A stretch of 64,000 nucleotides of DNA from the NCBI GenBank assembly GCA_013180625.2, contig SNVD02010999.1:451305-515304 (forward strand). The letters run 5' to 3'. Positions 49,500-61,424 of the stretch are shown here, piece after piece. The stretch is from Boswellia sacra. Lineage: Eukaryota; Streptophyta; Magnoliopsida; Sapindales; Burseraceae. The position numbers and the translations under genes were made by a program. The notes under the pieces are model-generated. The model saw only the letters and a list, made by a program, of their open reading frames with translations, searched no databases and had not been told where the DNA came from. Every line of letters starts with the position of its first letter. Within the stretch, counting starts at the first letter, position 1.

Positions 49500-50357
49500 C
49501 CTGGGGGGACTACTGTTATGGCCATAACGATATTGAGCCCAATTATTTCCAACACATCCCAATTATTTCCAACACAGTAAGCCCATTACTGTGGCCCATT
49601 ATCTGGGCCCATTACAATGACCCAGCCCAGCTCAATTATTTATAATACGGTAAGCCCATTACTGTATCCCATTATCTGAGCCCATTACGGTAAGCCCATT
49701 ACTGTGTCCCATTATCTAGGCCCATTACAGTAAGCCCATTACTGTATCCCATTATCTGGGCCCATTACAGTAAGCCCATTACTGTATCCTATTATCTGGG
49801 CCCATTACAGTAAGCCCATTACTGTATCTCATTATCTGGGCCCATTACAGTAAGCCCATTACTGTACCCCATTATCTGGGCCCATTACCTGGGTCCCACA
49901 ATGACCCATCCTAGCTCAATTATTTCTAATTCAGTAAGCCCATTACTGAAGCCCATCATTGGGCCTAGTTATTTCTAATTCAGTAAGCCCATTACTGAAG
50001 CCCATCATCTGGGGTCACTTGCACTGCTTACCTCCAAGCCCAGAATAGCTAAATAGTCCCTACGCCGACCCATTGGTCAACATGGGCCTGGGGGGACTAC
50101 TGTTATGGCCATAACGATATTGGGCCCAATTATTTCCAACACAGTAAGCCCATTACTGTGGCCCATTATCTGGGCCCATTATCTGGGTCCATTACAATGA
50201 CCCAGCCCAGCTCAGTTATTTCTAATTTAGTGAGCCCATTACTGAAGCCCATCATCTGGGCCTAGCCCGGCCTCCTAATGCATTTAATCTATAGTCCATA
50301 ACAACTACAATAGTCCTTACATCGACCCATTGGTCGACTTGGGCCTGGGGGGACTAC
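49500..50357 (+). repeat. Repeated LTR-start and PPT segments before the 3' LTR
   Basis: The junction phrase GGGGGGACTACTGTTATGG occurs three times, at about 49504, 50093 and 50350, each followed by U3-like sequence, although only the last opens the true 3' LTR. Between them, a 42-bp U3 word (GTAAGCCCATTACTG..) is tandemly repeated about six times at 49650-49890. This is a local duplication of the PPT/U3 junction. Confidence 0.85.
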
Positions 50358-50832
50358 TGTTATGGCCATAATAATATTGGGCCTCAATTATTTCTAATTC
50401 AGTAAGCCCATTACTGAAGCCCACTAATATGGGCCCATTATCTGGGTCCCACAATGACCCAGCCTCAATTATTTTTAATTCAGTAAGCCCATTACTAAAG
50501 CCCATTATCTGGGCCTGTTATCTGGGTCCCACAATGACCCATCTCGACTCCTATATAAACCCTCCGAGTCATTACTCAAGGTATGCACACTTTTCTGAAC
50601 TTATTCTCTCTCTAGATTTCCTTTACTTTTGAGAGCTTCTCTCTCTAGGAAATTCTCCAAAAGAATTCCGGAGTGCCGGAAACTGACTTGAGCGTCGGGG
50701 GGTCACCACCGGCACCACCGCCGGCACCCCTGACTGTTTTTCTTTGCTCGCAGGACTGGACCCGACGTACCACCCGAGCTCCGACCAGCTTCCCGACCCG
50801 CGTCCCGGCCGTCCGGAAACCGTGCATCAACA
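50358..50832 (+). repeat. 3' LTR of inner element
   Basis: 475 bp, preceded directly by the polypurine tract and followed by TSD CTCTT. TATATAAA at about 50552-50559. Its differences from the 5' LTR cluster in the final third (ACCGTCGG vs ACCACCGG region). Confidence 0.92.
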
Positions 50833-52126
50833 CTCTTATTTGTACAATCTTTAGAACCTTTTACAGTGCTGACTCACCCTCATACACAGACCTAATCTTT
50901 GACAAACAAAATCTTCACAAAGATTTTAAACACTAGTGAAACTGCTCACTCTCTGTTACATAGAACTTAACAGCACACTGTTAAGTTAAACTTAACACCC
51001 GATATCTGACAGAATAAAAACACTCAACCCTCTAGATTCCCAAGTGTTTAATTACTCTCTCAGACTGAATCAATACCTCATGTACGGTTTTTAATTTCTA
51101 TACATGATTACAATGACTCAATAAATCAAAGAAACAAAGTCATTCCTTGGCGTTAAAGCTTGTCTCTTGTAACGTTGCGGAATGCCTTTTACCAGTCAAC
51201 AATCTCTCTTCTTCATGAAAGACTCTCCCTCTATGTTGTTGACGTTTTATTATATAATGAGAGACCTTCATTCAATCTTCCTAAAATCCTGTAAGTATCT
51301 TAATCAAGATCTTATTAGGATTAGGATAAAAACATAATAGGAAATGCCTTTAGTTAATCTCCTAAAGAAATAAGAGTATATCAACTTTCTTCCTATCGTG
51401 ATTAGGATACAAAATATTATCCTGATCAATAGAGATAATAATCAAGGAACTTCCTATATTAGCTAGAAACAGTAAAATAGTAATAAAACACTTTACTTAC
51501 TTTTATCACAAGTTATCCAAAATTTTTGAACATATATTGATCACATGGGTGACGTTTATCACCAACAATCTCCCTATTTTTGGCAACTTGTGATGAAAGC
51601 ACTTAACTATTTCGAAAGACATCACATGATAAAAAAATAAATGTCCATGAACAGTAAGACAGACAAATGACCTAAGCTAAATAAGTAGAAAGCTGTTATG
51701 TAACTCATAACAGTACACTATCCTAAGATATATGACAGAACATAGTACTAAGTAAAGAGTCATCAATACATACTGCAAAACAAGAGAAAATGTTTGTTAA
51801 GCACAACAGTACTAAAAAGCATCTACAATCAGTCAGTCAAAATACTGATGTAGAGAAGATAGCAAATCATGTAAATGCACACCGCATATAACAGAGTCAT
51901 TCTCCCCCTCACTTCGTACTTATTCCCTTTGAGAAACAAGTAACACAACAAAATTAGTAAGCTGAGATAATAACAAAATAACAGCAAACAAAAGTAGTTC
52001 AGAACAGAATAAAAACAAATAGTTCAAACAGCAAATAAAAAGACCTATCAGCCAAGGTGAATTCTCCCCCTTAATATGTGATCTGCAACCATTCTCCCTC
52101 TTGATTTCAGCACAAGTAGCCAAAAT

Positions 52127-53988
52127 CTAACCAAGTATGGGAGACTTCCGAACAGGTGGAGATGAAGAGCTGCCAGGGCGTTTGACAGATTTTTGAGCAA
52201 CATCCTTGACTTTGCGCTTATGAGGAGAGGTTTGCGTAGCAGATGTGTCTGGTTCTGTTGAAGCTACAACTGGGGCTGGGTGTGCAGCAGGAGCTGATGT
52301 TGGAGGAACTTCAGTGGTATCCAAGGAAGTGGCTGTAACTTCAGCAACTACTCTGCGAATATCTCTTTCAATTCTTTCGGCATTCGTTTCAGTGGTTGGA
52401 GCAGGTGGTTGTGAAGATGAGACTGACGATGCTGGTGCTGGTAAAGGAGAAGATGGTGGAATAGGGATGTCAACAGCTGCTGCAGTTGAAGGAATGTCCA
52501 GTGATTCTGTGTCCGCAGATGGTGAAGGCTGTTTTGTTTCGGTATCTACTTTTGTTGGTTCATCTGATTCAGACTCATCACACAAAGTAAGAGCAGATTT
52601 TGCTGTTTTCTGCTGCTTCTGACGAGATGACTTTTTCACCATTTTTAATTTCTTCTTTCCCTTCCCTTGTGAACACTGGTTGGGACAAAGGTCTTGTTGG
52701 ATTTTTCAGTTGGCTTCTGTGCTGCTGCTTTGTCTTTCTTAACAGCAGGCTGTGCAGCTGGACTTGATGGACTTGGAATTCTGTGCTCAGATGGTGGTGT
52801 AGTGGTTTCAGGAATATCAGCAGCTGGTGATCTTGGTGCCATAGGTGCAGGTTCAGGTGCGGATGCCATCGTGTGATGTGCTGTGGACTGAACCTGTCCA
52901 AGAAACTGACTTTCCAACACAGATTGCTTGTGTTTAATATCCTTTAAGTCCTGCAAAATTTCTGTCAAGGCAGTATTGATTAAGTCAAGTTTTTCCTCAA
53001 CAGATTTCATTTGATTCTTCCTGACTCTAGTGGGTTTAGGTTCAGGTGCAGGGAGATCAGTTTGATCATGTAATCTCTGAAGAAAACCCTTAGTGATTGA
53101 TTTAGACAGAACCTCAGTTTGTTCAGAAGAACTGACAGGGACATTGTTCTGAGCAAGGATGCCTTGTATCAGACAGGGAAACACAAGCAGATAGTAGTCC
53201 GATTGATAAGAACCAATTTGAACAATTGTTCTGTATGCTAAAAGTCCAAAGTTCACAGGCCTATTAGTTCATAGACAAAAAATGAGTTTCAATCTATCTT
53301 CCCGAACCTGATTTTGGTGGGAAGAAGGGAACCAATCAAACTGAGCTATTTTGTGAAGCATACGGTATTTTTTCTTCAGATATTTCTGGTCAAGGCCATC
53401 TCTAGGTTTCCATTTGATATCCATTCGACCAGTAACTTCCTTGATAATATCAGCCATGTCAAATTCTTCATCAAGAGAATGCATGTTTCCTATTGGAATG
53501 TCCATAAACGAATTTATGACATTGGGAGAAAATTTTACAAACTTTCCCCGACAATAGACTTTATGATAATGCATGCTCCTAGGATCATCTATGGTGCTTG
53601 AAATGTTAGCATAGAATTCCTGAATTAAGGTTTTAACAGGGGGAAGAAAATTTGATAACGTTCGAGTCTAGTAATTGGACTCAATCATCTCGCTGACACC
53701 ATAAGAGTCGAAGTATGAAAGTTTTACAGGTCGCTCTAGCTGAAGCTTCCTCTGTGAGGTGAACTTGTCGAACTTCTGTTTGATTTCAGCCGTGAGAAAT
53801 TTGTTGTACTTTGGCTTGATCTTTTCTTTGATTTTCTTTACTGGTACTTGCTCGTCAGCGCTCATGGCAGGATCAATTGCTGTCTTGTCTTGTTTGTGTT
53901 GTGTTGGAGGTGACTGGCTACTGTTATCACTTTCATGACCGGAGCCGTTTGAAGAAGAAACACTTGCTGTTGAGTTTGAAGACGCCAT
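52127..53988 (-). pseudogene. Envelope-like ORF (ORF3) of the Copia element
   Basis: Starts at ATG 53988 (MASSNSTASVSSSNGSG) between RNase H and the 3' LTR, the usual place of the extra ORF of SIRE-type Copia elements. Segments DEEFDMADIIKEVTGRMDI and PNVINSFMDIPIGNMHSLD, followed by a Pro/Ser-rich region with KHKQSVLESQFLGQ (coiled-coil-like), recall the plant 'putative transposon protein / envelope-like' family. In-frame stops at 53668-53670 (TAG) and 53269-53271 (TGA) and a frame change near 52645 break it. The function is unknown in plants, and env homology is disputed. Confidence 0.72.
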
Positions 53989-54823
53989 AGCTAGGGTTTC
54001 TAAACTGCATAAATTTTTCAGAACAGAGACAGAGAGATGCGAGATAGGGAAGCAACTGTGGAAGAGGGATTATGTGAACAGGAAGAAGCACACAAACTAT
54101 TTGTTATATATACTAGGCCGATTTTTTAGGAAAATATTGATTTTCAATAAAACTCAATTAATTGTTTTTCCTTTCCAAAAACTGTCTAATAACTCCCTTC
54201 ACAATTCAAATCAAATTTGAATTAAATTAAAAAACGGAGTACTAATAGAAAAAGGATTTCCGCCATTGATACTTCTCCCTTTTAATTCAATAATGCTGAC
54301 ATGGCAAAAATTTGACACATGGACACACAAGTAACTTAATTTTTTGAGAATAAGCACAAAGGATATTGTTATGAAAAAGGTAACAGAACACAGTTATTCA
54401 TATCATAACAGGAATATCTGAATTATCATATTTCTCATTCTAAAGAGCATAATTTTGGGTTTGAGAGATTCGCACATTTAAGCTTTCTTTTGAATATATT
54501 GAGTAAACAACTAGAGTATCCTTCTCACACACACAAAAGTTAGTCTCAATATAAATTTTCTAAATAATACAGTAGCTTTCACACATGTATAGAGGTAGCC
54601 CTTTTCCATTTGAGTGGGTGACGTCACCATATTTCCTAGATACAATGAAGCTACTCTCAATGGATGGCTTTCACACATCATATACTGGTAGCCCTCTCTG
54701 TATCTTTATTATTAACCAGTATTGAATTATTCACACAATTTTTATCTCAACTCAGAACATGCTAATTTAGAAGGAAAATTATGATACTACAGATATGAAT
54801 AACATAATAGAATACTGTGTTCA

Positions 54824-57800
54824 ATCATGTAACTGACAGATACCTAAGGCTTTTCTTAGATTTTCAAATCTTGTTGTGTCCAATGCCTTGGTGAACAAGT
54901 CAGCCAATTTTTTATCTGTGGAGATGTGCTCAATGTGTATCACCTTAAATTCCACTAGTTCCCTTATAAAATGGTATCTAATATCAATGTGTTATGTTCT
55001 AGAATGCTGAACAGGATTTTTGGAAATATTTATGGCACTAGTATTATCACAAAACACAGTAATGAGTTTCTGTTCTATACCATAATCACTCAACATTTGC
55101 TTCATCCACAACAGTTGTGTACAACAACTCCCTGCTGCTATGTATTCGGCTTTAGCTGTAGATAAGGAAATTGAATTCTGCTTCTTACTGTGCCATGAAA
55201 CCAAGTTAGTACCAAGGTAAAAACAACCTCCTGAAGTGCTTTTTCTGTCATCTGCATTCCCTGCCCAATCTGCATCACTGAACCCTGCAAGACAATCATT
55301 TGTATCTTTAGAAAACCATATTCCATAATCATATGTTCCATGAACATACCTGATGATTCTCTTTGCTGCTGCAAGATGAGATTCTTTAGGATTTGCTTGA
55401 AACCTTACACAAAGTCCTACACTAAAGCTCAAATCTGGTCTGCTTGCTGTGAGGTAAAGTAGGCTGCCAATAATGCTTCGGTATAAGCTTGCATCAACTT
55501 CTTTTCCTGCATTATCTTTTGAAAGTTTTAGATTAGTACTGATAGGAGTTTTCATTGGTTTTGCATCCTCAAGCCCAAATTTCTTTACAAGATTTTTGGC
55601 ATATTTTGATTGAGATATAAATATCCCATCATTCATTTGCTTAACCTGCAATCCAAGAAAGAAATTTAATTCTCCCACCATGCTCATCTCAAATTCTTCC
55701 TGCATCAACTTAACAAACTCATTAATTTTGCTTTTGTTAGTTGATACGAAAACAATGTCATCAACATATATTTGAGCAACAATAAAATAGTTAGATGCAT
55801 GTTTGATAAACAAAGTCTTATCATTGCTGCCTCTTCTATAACCTCTTTTGATCAAAAAATTTGTCAACCTTTCATACAAAGCTCTAGGAGCTTGTTTCAA
55901 ACCATATAAAGCTTTATGTAATTTGTACACAAAATCTGGATGTTTAGGATCTTCAAATCCTTTAGGCTGTTCAACAAAAACTTCTTCATTGAGATAGCCA
56001 TTTAAAAATGCAGTTTTAACATCCATTTGGTACAACTTAAACTCAAGCAAACAAGTAATTGCAAGTAGTAATCTGATTGACTCAAGTCTACCTACAGGTG
56101 CAAAGGTTTCATCAAAGTCTATGCCTTCAACTTGTGTGTAACCTTGTGCAACTAACCTAGCTTTATTTCTAACTACTTGTCCACTTTCATTAGTTTTATT
56201 TTTGAAAATCCATTTAGTTCCGATGACATTTGTGTCATTTGGCCTAGGAACTAATTCCCATACCTCATTCCTCTTAAACTGATTAAGTTCATCTTGCATA
56301 GCTTGAATCCACACTTCTTCTTTTAAGGCTTCTTTCATATTCTTTGGCTCAATTAAAGAAACATAACATGCAAATCTTACCTGGTTTCTTACCTTACTTC
56401 GAGTCTTCATCATGTCATCTGGTGGTCCAATGATAGAACTTGTTGGATGTGCCTTCTGAATCCATGTGGGTGGATCTTTTCTATCATCACCATTCTGAAT
56501 CGAATTTTGGTTTAAATCTGAGTTGTCAGATGCCACTGTTACATCGGGCGTAACAGTCACTGTTTCTTCTTTCATAACAGCATCTTTCTGTTTATTGCTG
56601 TCTGGATCAGATTTTTTTGTATCTTCTGTAAAGCTGATTATGTTTTCCTTTTGTGAGTATTCTGCATAATCTTCGTGATCATCAAATACTACATTTGTAG
56701 ATTCCATAACCGCCTCTGTTCTCAGATTGTAAACTCGAAAAGCTTTGCTGTTTTGTGCATATCCCACAAAGACTCCTTCATCGCTCCTTGGATCCAATTT
56801 TCCTAACAGTTCTCTGTCGTTTAAGATGTAACACCTGCAACCAAAGACATGAAAGTATTTCAAATTAGGTTTTCTTCATTTCAAAATTTTATAAGGTGTC
56901 TGATTGGTGCCAGGTCTAAGAAAAACTCTATTTGAAATATAGCAAGCAGTGCTTATTGCTTCGGCCCATAGTCTCTTGGTCAACTTCTTGCTATTTAGCA
57001 TTACTCTAGCCATCTCTTGAAGAGTTCTATTCTTCCTCTCCACAATGCCATTCTGTTCAGGGGTTTTAGGAGCTGAAAATTCATGATCAATTCCATGATA
57101 TTTGCAAAAGTCAGCATAGCTAACGTTTTCAAACTCCTTTCCATGATCACTTCTTATTCTTACAATCCTTCCAATGTTCCTATTTTGCTCGTTTTCAAGC
57201 TTGACACAAATGGTTCCTGAAAGCATCAAACGTGTCAGATTTTTTTTAATAAAGTCAACCCAAGTGTATCTAGAAAAATAATCCACACAAACAAATATAT
57301 ATCTCTTACCTGTAATGCTTTCAATTTGCATGGGACCCATAAGATCCATGTGAAGCAAATCAAGTATCTTAGAAGTACTAAGATGTGGATTTGATTTGTG
57401 TGAACTTCTAATTTGTTTTCCCATTTGACATGGTCCACAAATTTTATCAATTTTATCATCAAGTTTAGGAATTCCTTTTACAGCACCTAACTTAGTTAAT
57501 TTAATCAAGTCTCTGTAATTCAAGTGTCCTAATTTTGATGCCACAATTCTAAATCCGAAATCCTAGCATGAAAAGCAATTTCTACTAGATAACAATTATC
57601 TAAAGATCTATTACCTTGTAGAATGCATTCACCAAACTTATCTAAGACCATGCATTTGTTTTGTGTGAAGTTAACAACATACTTGTCATCACAAATTTGA
57701 CTTATGCTAATAAGATTAGCCTTTAAGTCTTCCACCAAAAGAACATTTCTAAAATTGGGTAGGCCTTTGACATTCAAAGTTCCTTTACCAATAATCTTAC

Positions 57801-58494
57801 TTGTTGCTCCATCTCCAAATGTGACATTTCCATCCCTGCATGCTTTAAAATCTGTTAGAAACAATTTATTTCCAGTCATGTGTCTGGAACAGCCACTGTC
57901 AAAATACCACAAATCATTAGAAGCATGATTAAGTGCAGTAAAGGCAACATGACATACTGTTTTGTCTTTCTTAACCCACTGCTGTTTTGATTTTGATAAC
58001 AGTTTAAATTGTTTCGATTTTTTATGCAAGAGATTCCACAATTTAAAGCATCTAGGCCTAATATGTCCCTTTTTACCGCAAAAATAGCAAATAGGAATGA
58101 ATTTTCTTACCTTTTCAGGACTGGATCTGAAAGAACTCAGTGGAGAAACATACGTTTCACTGCTCTTAGTGTTTGGACTTGACTTTAAAGAAGTTGTTTC
58201 AAAATTCTTACCTGATGTTGAAGCTTTTACAAAGATTGTTTTGGATGAAGATGCAACGTTTCCTTCAGTGTACCCCAATCCATGTTTGTTGGAGTTGTCT
58301 CTTCCAAGATTCAAAACTTGATCAAGTATGGCTGCTCCAATTTTGAGCTGATCCACACACCTTTTGCTGTCATCCAGTTCTGTTGTGATTTTCTTGATAT
58401 ATGCTATTTTGTCTATCAAAACAGTCTCAAGTTCTGTGATATGATTTTTAGCATAAGCTTTCTCACATTTCAGAACTTCAATTTTCCGCTTCAA
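54824..58494 (-). pseudogene. Copia pol: protease, integrase, RT, RNase H
   Basis: Three main frames. 58494-57529 carries a CCHC knuckle (CYFCGKKGHIRPRC), the protease motif WYFDSGCSRHMTG and the start of integrase. 57544-56876 is integrase core (DHGKEFEN..., TPEQNGIVERKNRTLQEM). 56863-54992 is RT ([28 protein letters not shown]) and RNase H. A frameshift lies near 57530 and a TGA at 56876-56878. A TAA at 54992-54994 (expected AAA, QHSRT then stop) removes the end; RNase H residues to about 54824 remain beyond it. RNase H reads [11 protein letters not shown], with Lys in place of a Glu of the usual EAEY motif. Confidence 0.88.
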
Positions 58495-58512
58495 GGTTTT
58501 GATTTCTTCTTT

Positions 58513-59700
58513 CTAGCTCAGCCATTCACCATAGAGTGCATTGTAAGTTTCTTGCAACTCTTCATAATATTCTGGTCCTTCTTCTTCATCTGAATGGTCA
58601 ATACTGTCTTGACAGTCTGCTGTTATGTTTGACATAATAGCCTTTCCTTTATCTGCTGCAGATGCAATAAATGCAACAAAATTACTCATACAATCTTGGT
58701 CTTCTGACTCCGATTCTTATTCATCACTCCATGTTGCTGTCAGCCTTTTGTTTTTCTTTTTGAGATTAGCACATTCAGATTGAATATGCCCATAACCGGA
58801 ACATTCATAACATTGAATCTGCCCTTTCTTTTCAGGTTGTTTAGCTCTCTTTTTGTCATTCTCCTTGCTAAATTTTCTGAACTTTTCTTCACTTGTGTTT
58901 GATGGCTTTCCTTGATTCTTTTTCCTGAAATTTCTTTTCATAAACTTGACATAATTTTTTGTCAGGAAAGCAATTTGTTTAGAATCAGTTTCATCGAACT
59001 CATCACTATATTCATCTTCAGATTTTTCAGCCTTCACATTAAACGCAATACTTTTACCCTTTTGTTTCCGAGTACTTTGATTTATTTCAAAGTTTTGGAG
59101 AATGCCTATCAGCTCATCAACTCTCATTTCATCAATGTTTTTAACTTTTTCAATGGCAGAAATTTTAGGTTGAAATTTGTCAGGGACTGACCTAAGTATT
59201 TTACTAACAACTTCTGCATCAGTGAAATTTTTACCAAGCATGTATGCAGAGTTTGTTATATGACATATCTTGGAATAAAAATCAGAAATTGATTTATCTT
59301 CATGCATAATCATATTTTCAAACTGAGAATTCAACCTCATTAATTTAGATCTTTTAACAGATGCAGTACCTTTATGTTTTACCTCAAGTATGTCCCATGC
59401 TTCTTTGGCTGCTTTGCACCTAGAAATCTGTCCGAAGTTGTTCAAGTCAACTGCAGCAAAGATTGCGTTGAGAGCCTTGGAGTTCCAACTTGATCTCCGG
59501 TATTCTTCATCAGATCATTCATCCTCTGGTTTTGGTTCAGTATTACCGAGAGCATTCAATTTTGTTGGAGGTGTCCATCCCTTAAGTACACTCGTCCAAG
59601 CCCTATCATCAAGTGACTTGATGAACCTTCCAATACGGATAATTGTTGTCATCAAGAATAGGGGGTTGCATTCCAGATCCTCTGTTGCGTATAAACTCCA
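58513..59700 (-). pseudogene. Copia gag (UBN2 type), broken
   Basis: 58717-59445 is open and encodes the UBN2-type gag core (AAKEAWDILEVKHKGT..., LRSVPDKFQPKISAIE) ending with a CCHC knuckle CYECSGYGHIQSEC. The N-terminus (about 59450-59700, MEFIRNRGSGMQPPILDDNN) is frame-shifted and includes a TGA where Trp is expected (PEDE then stop). Stops at 58717-58719 and about 58513 separate gag from the protease frame. Confidence 0.85.
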
Positions 59701-59765
59701 TCCTTCCAGATTAACTTGATCGTTTTCTTCACTTGTTCTATCAGTGAGCCTGCTTTGATACCAAT

Positions 59766-60636
59766 TGAAAGTTCTGGAGGTATGCAGTTACAAATATCAA
59801 TACAGTCAACTGTAACGTAAAACAACACAGGAGGATTTTTACGTGGTTTGGTTTATAAAAACCTACGTCCACGGACAGCTATTGAGCTGCAATTCACTAT
59901 ACTCTTGTTTGTACAATCTTTAGGACCTTTTATAGTGCTGACTCACTCTCACACACAGACCTAATCTTTGACAAACAAAATCTTCACAAAGATTCTAAAC
60001 ACTAGTGAAACTGCTCACTCTCTGTTACATAGAACTTAACAGCACACTGTTAAGTTAAACTTAACACCCGATATCTGACAGAATAAAAACACTCAACCCT
60101 TTAGATTCCCAAGTTTTTAATTACTCTCTCAGGCTGAATCAATACCTCATGTACGGTTTTTAATTTCCATACATGATTACAATGACTCAATAAATCAAAG
60201 AAACAAAGTCATTCCTTGGCGTTAAAGCTTGTCTCTTGTAACGTTGCGGAATGCCTTTTACCAGTCAACAATCTCTCTTCTTCATGAAAGACTCTCCCTC
60301 TATGTTGTTGACGTTTTATTATATAATAAGAGACCTTCATTCAATCTTCCTAAAATCCTGTAAGTATCTTAATCAAGATTTTATTAGGATTAGGATAAAA
60401 ACATAATAGGAAATGCCTTTAGTTAATCTCCTAAAGAAATAAGAGTATATACACTTTCTTCCTATCTTGATTAGGATACAAAATATTATCCTGATCAATA
60501 GAGATAATAATCAAGGAACTTCCTATATTAGCTAGAAACAGTAAAATAGGAATAAAACACTTTACTTACTTTTATCACAAGTTATCCAAAAATTTTGATC
60601 ATATATATATCACATGTGTGACGTTTATCACCAACA
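59766..60636 (-). repeat. 5' LTR of the Copia element
   Basis: 871 bp, TG...CA on the minus strand, almost identical to the reconstructed left LTR with scattered substitutions. The PBS follows it after two bases. Confidence 0.88.
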
Positions 60637-60641
60637 ATTAT

Positions 60642-61424
60642 AAATCCTTTAAAAGTTTCACATAAAACATGTCATCTTAAATTCAAGTCAAGAGTAAGCG
60701 TAGATGGACATTAAAAAGGATTTGACCTTCAATTAAGCTAAGATTTGTATTTTTTTTATGTATTATTTACGCATTTTAACAATGGTTTAATATGTTAAAA
60801 TAATAATATTCTCAATATGACATTATTGACATTTGATGATTGCAAATAAGTATTTTTGTCTTATAATAGCCTCTATATCAATCATAAACTTCAAAATATT
60901 GATGTCTAACCTTACTTTGATTAGATTAGACATTCACACTTCATGAAAATAGGTTGAAAAGTAAATTTAAATTGAACCTAGACTTGCTAAAATGTTAGGT
61001 CAATTGAAGATTTTGGTTGATTGATCTAGACAACCAAAAACCCTCTACCAAAGTTGGGTTAATCGAAGTCCAATCTAGTGGGAGCAGCTTAAACCGTGAA
61101 AATTAAGGTCATTAGAGAGCAATACAAATGATATTAAAATTATAAAGTTTGTTTACAAAATTGATGTGGCATCACTTACTCAATGTCACATCACTTATCA
61201 ACATTTATTATATTGATTTTATTTTATTCGTCCTCCATCACTTGATGCCACCTCAACTTTATATACAAACTTTGTACATAAAATTTATAAGTGTAGCATT
61301 ATTCTATTAAAATTGACCAAAGTTTGTCTTGCAATTACATTAAATGCATTCAATTCACCCTTTCTTTTTATGTTTTCCAAAAATATATTCTTATTTTTTA
61401 CGTTTTCTATATATTTAAATTTAG
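60642..61424. other. AT-rich flank between Copia and TIR element 1
   Basis: Host DNA right of the Copia TSD. AT-rich, no gene or recognised repeat seen. Confidence 0.55.

Larger units (their letters stand above)
44411..50832 (+). mobile_element. Non-autonomous LTR element with GC-rich tandem arrays
   Basis: A 6422-bp element inserted in the Copia 3' LTR with a perfect 5-bp TSD CTCTT (44406-44410, 50833-50837). LTRs are 475 bp each (44411-44885 and 50358-50832), TGTTATGGCC...GCATCAACA, with about 11 differences (2.3 percent). After the 5' LTR comes TTGGCGCCGTCTGTGGGA, a PBS of the type common in Tat/Ogre-like gypsy elements. A polypurine tract (GGGCCTGGGGGGACTAC) ends at 50357. A gag-like N-terminal piece may be present at 44962-45417 (MERTMRNFSEQTNRMVTMFN); no protease, RT or integrase is seen. 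The interior is mostly tandem arrays, annotated below. It would rely on enzymes of another element. Confidence 0.88.
44270..51567 (-). repeat. 3' LTR of the Copia element (split by inner element)
   Basis: LTR pieces 44270-44410 and 50838-51567 join to 871 bp, the same length as 59766-60636. Read on the minus strand it starts TGTTGGTGAT and ends AACTTTCA. Confidence 0.88.
44270..60636 (-). mobile_element. Degenerate Copia element (SIRE/Maximus layout), with nested insertion
   Basis: Minus-strand element with a perfect 5-bp TSD ATTAT (44265-44269, 60637-60641). LTRs are 871 bp each: the 5' LTR is 59766-60636, and the 3' LTR is 44270-44410 plus 50838-51567, split by the inner element. A PBS of the initiator tRNA-Met type (TGGTATCAAAGC, 59763-59752) follows the 5' LTR. 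An A/G-rich tract (about 51568-51585) precedes the 3' LTR. Coding order is gag, protease, integrase, RT, RNase H, then an extra envelope-like ORF before the 3' LTR, the order known for SIRE-type Copia. Without the inner element it is about 9.9 kb. All reading frames carry stops or shifts, so it is not autonomous now. Confidence 0.92.
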
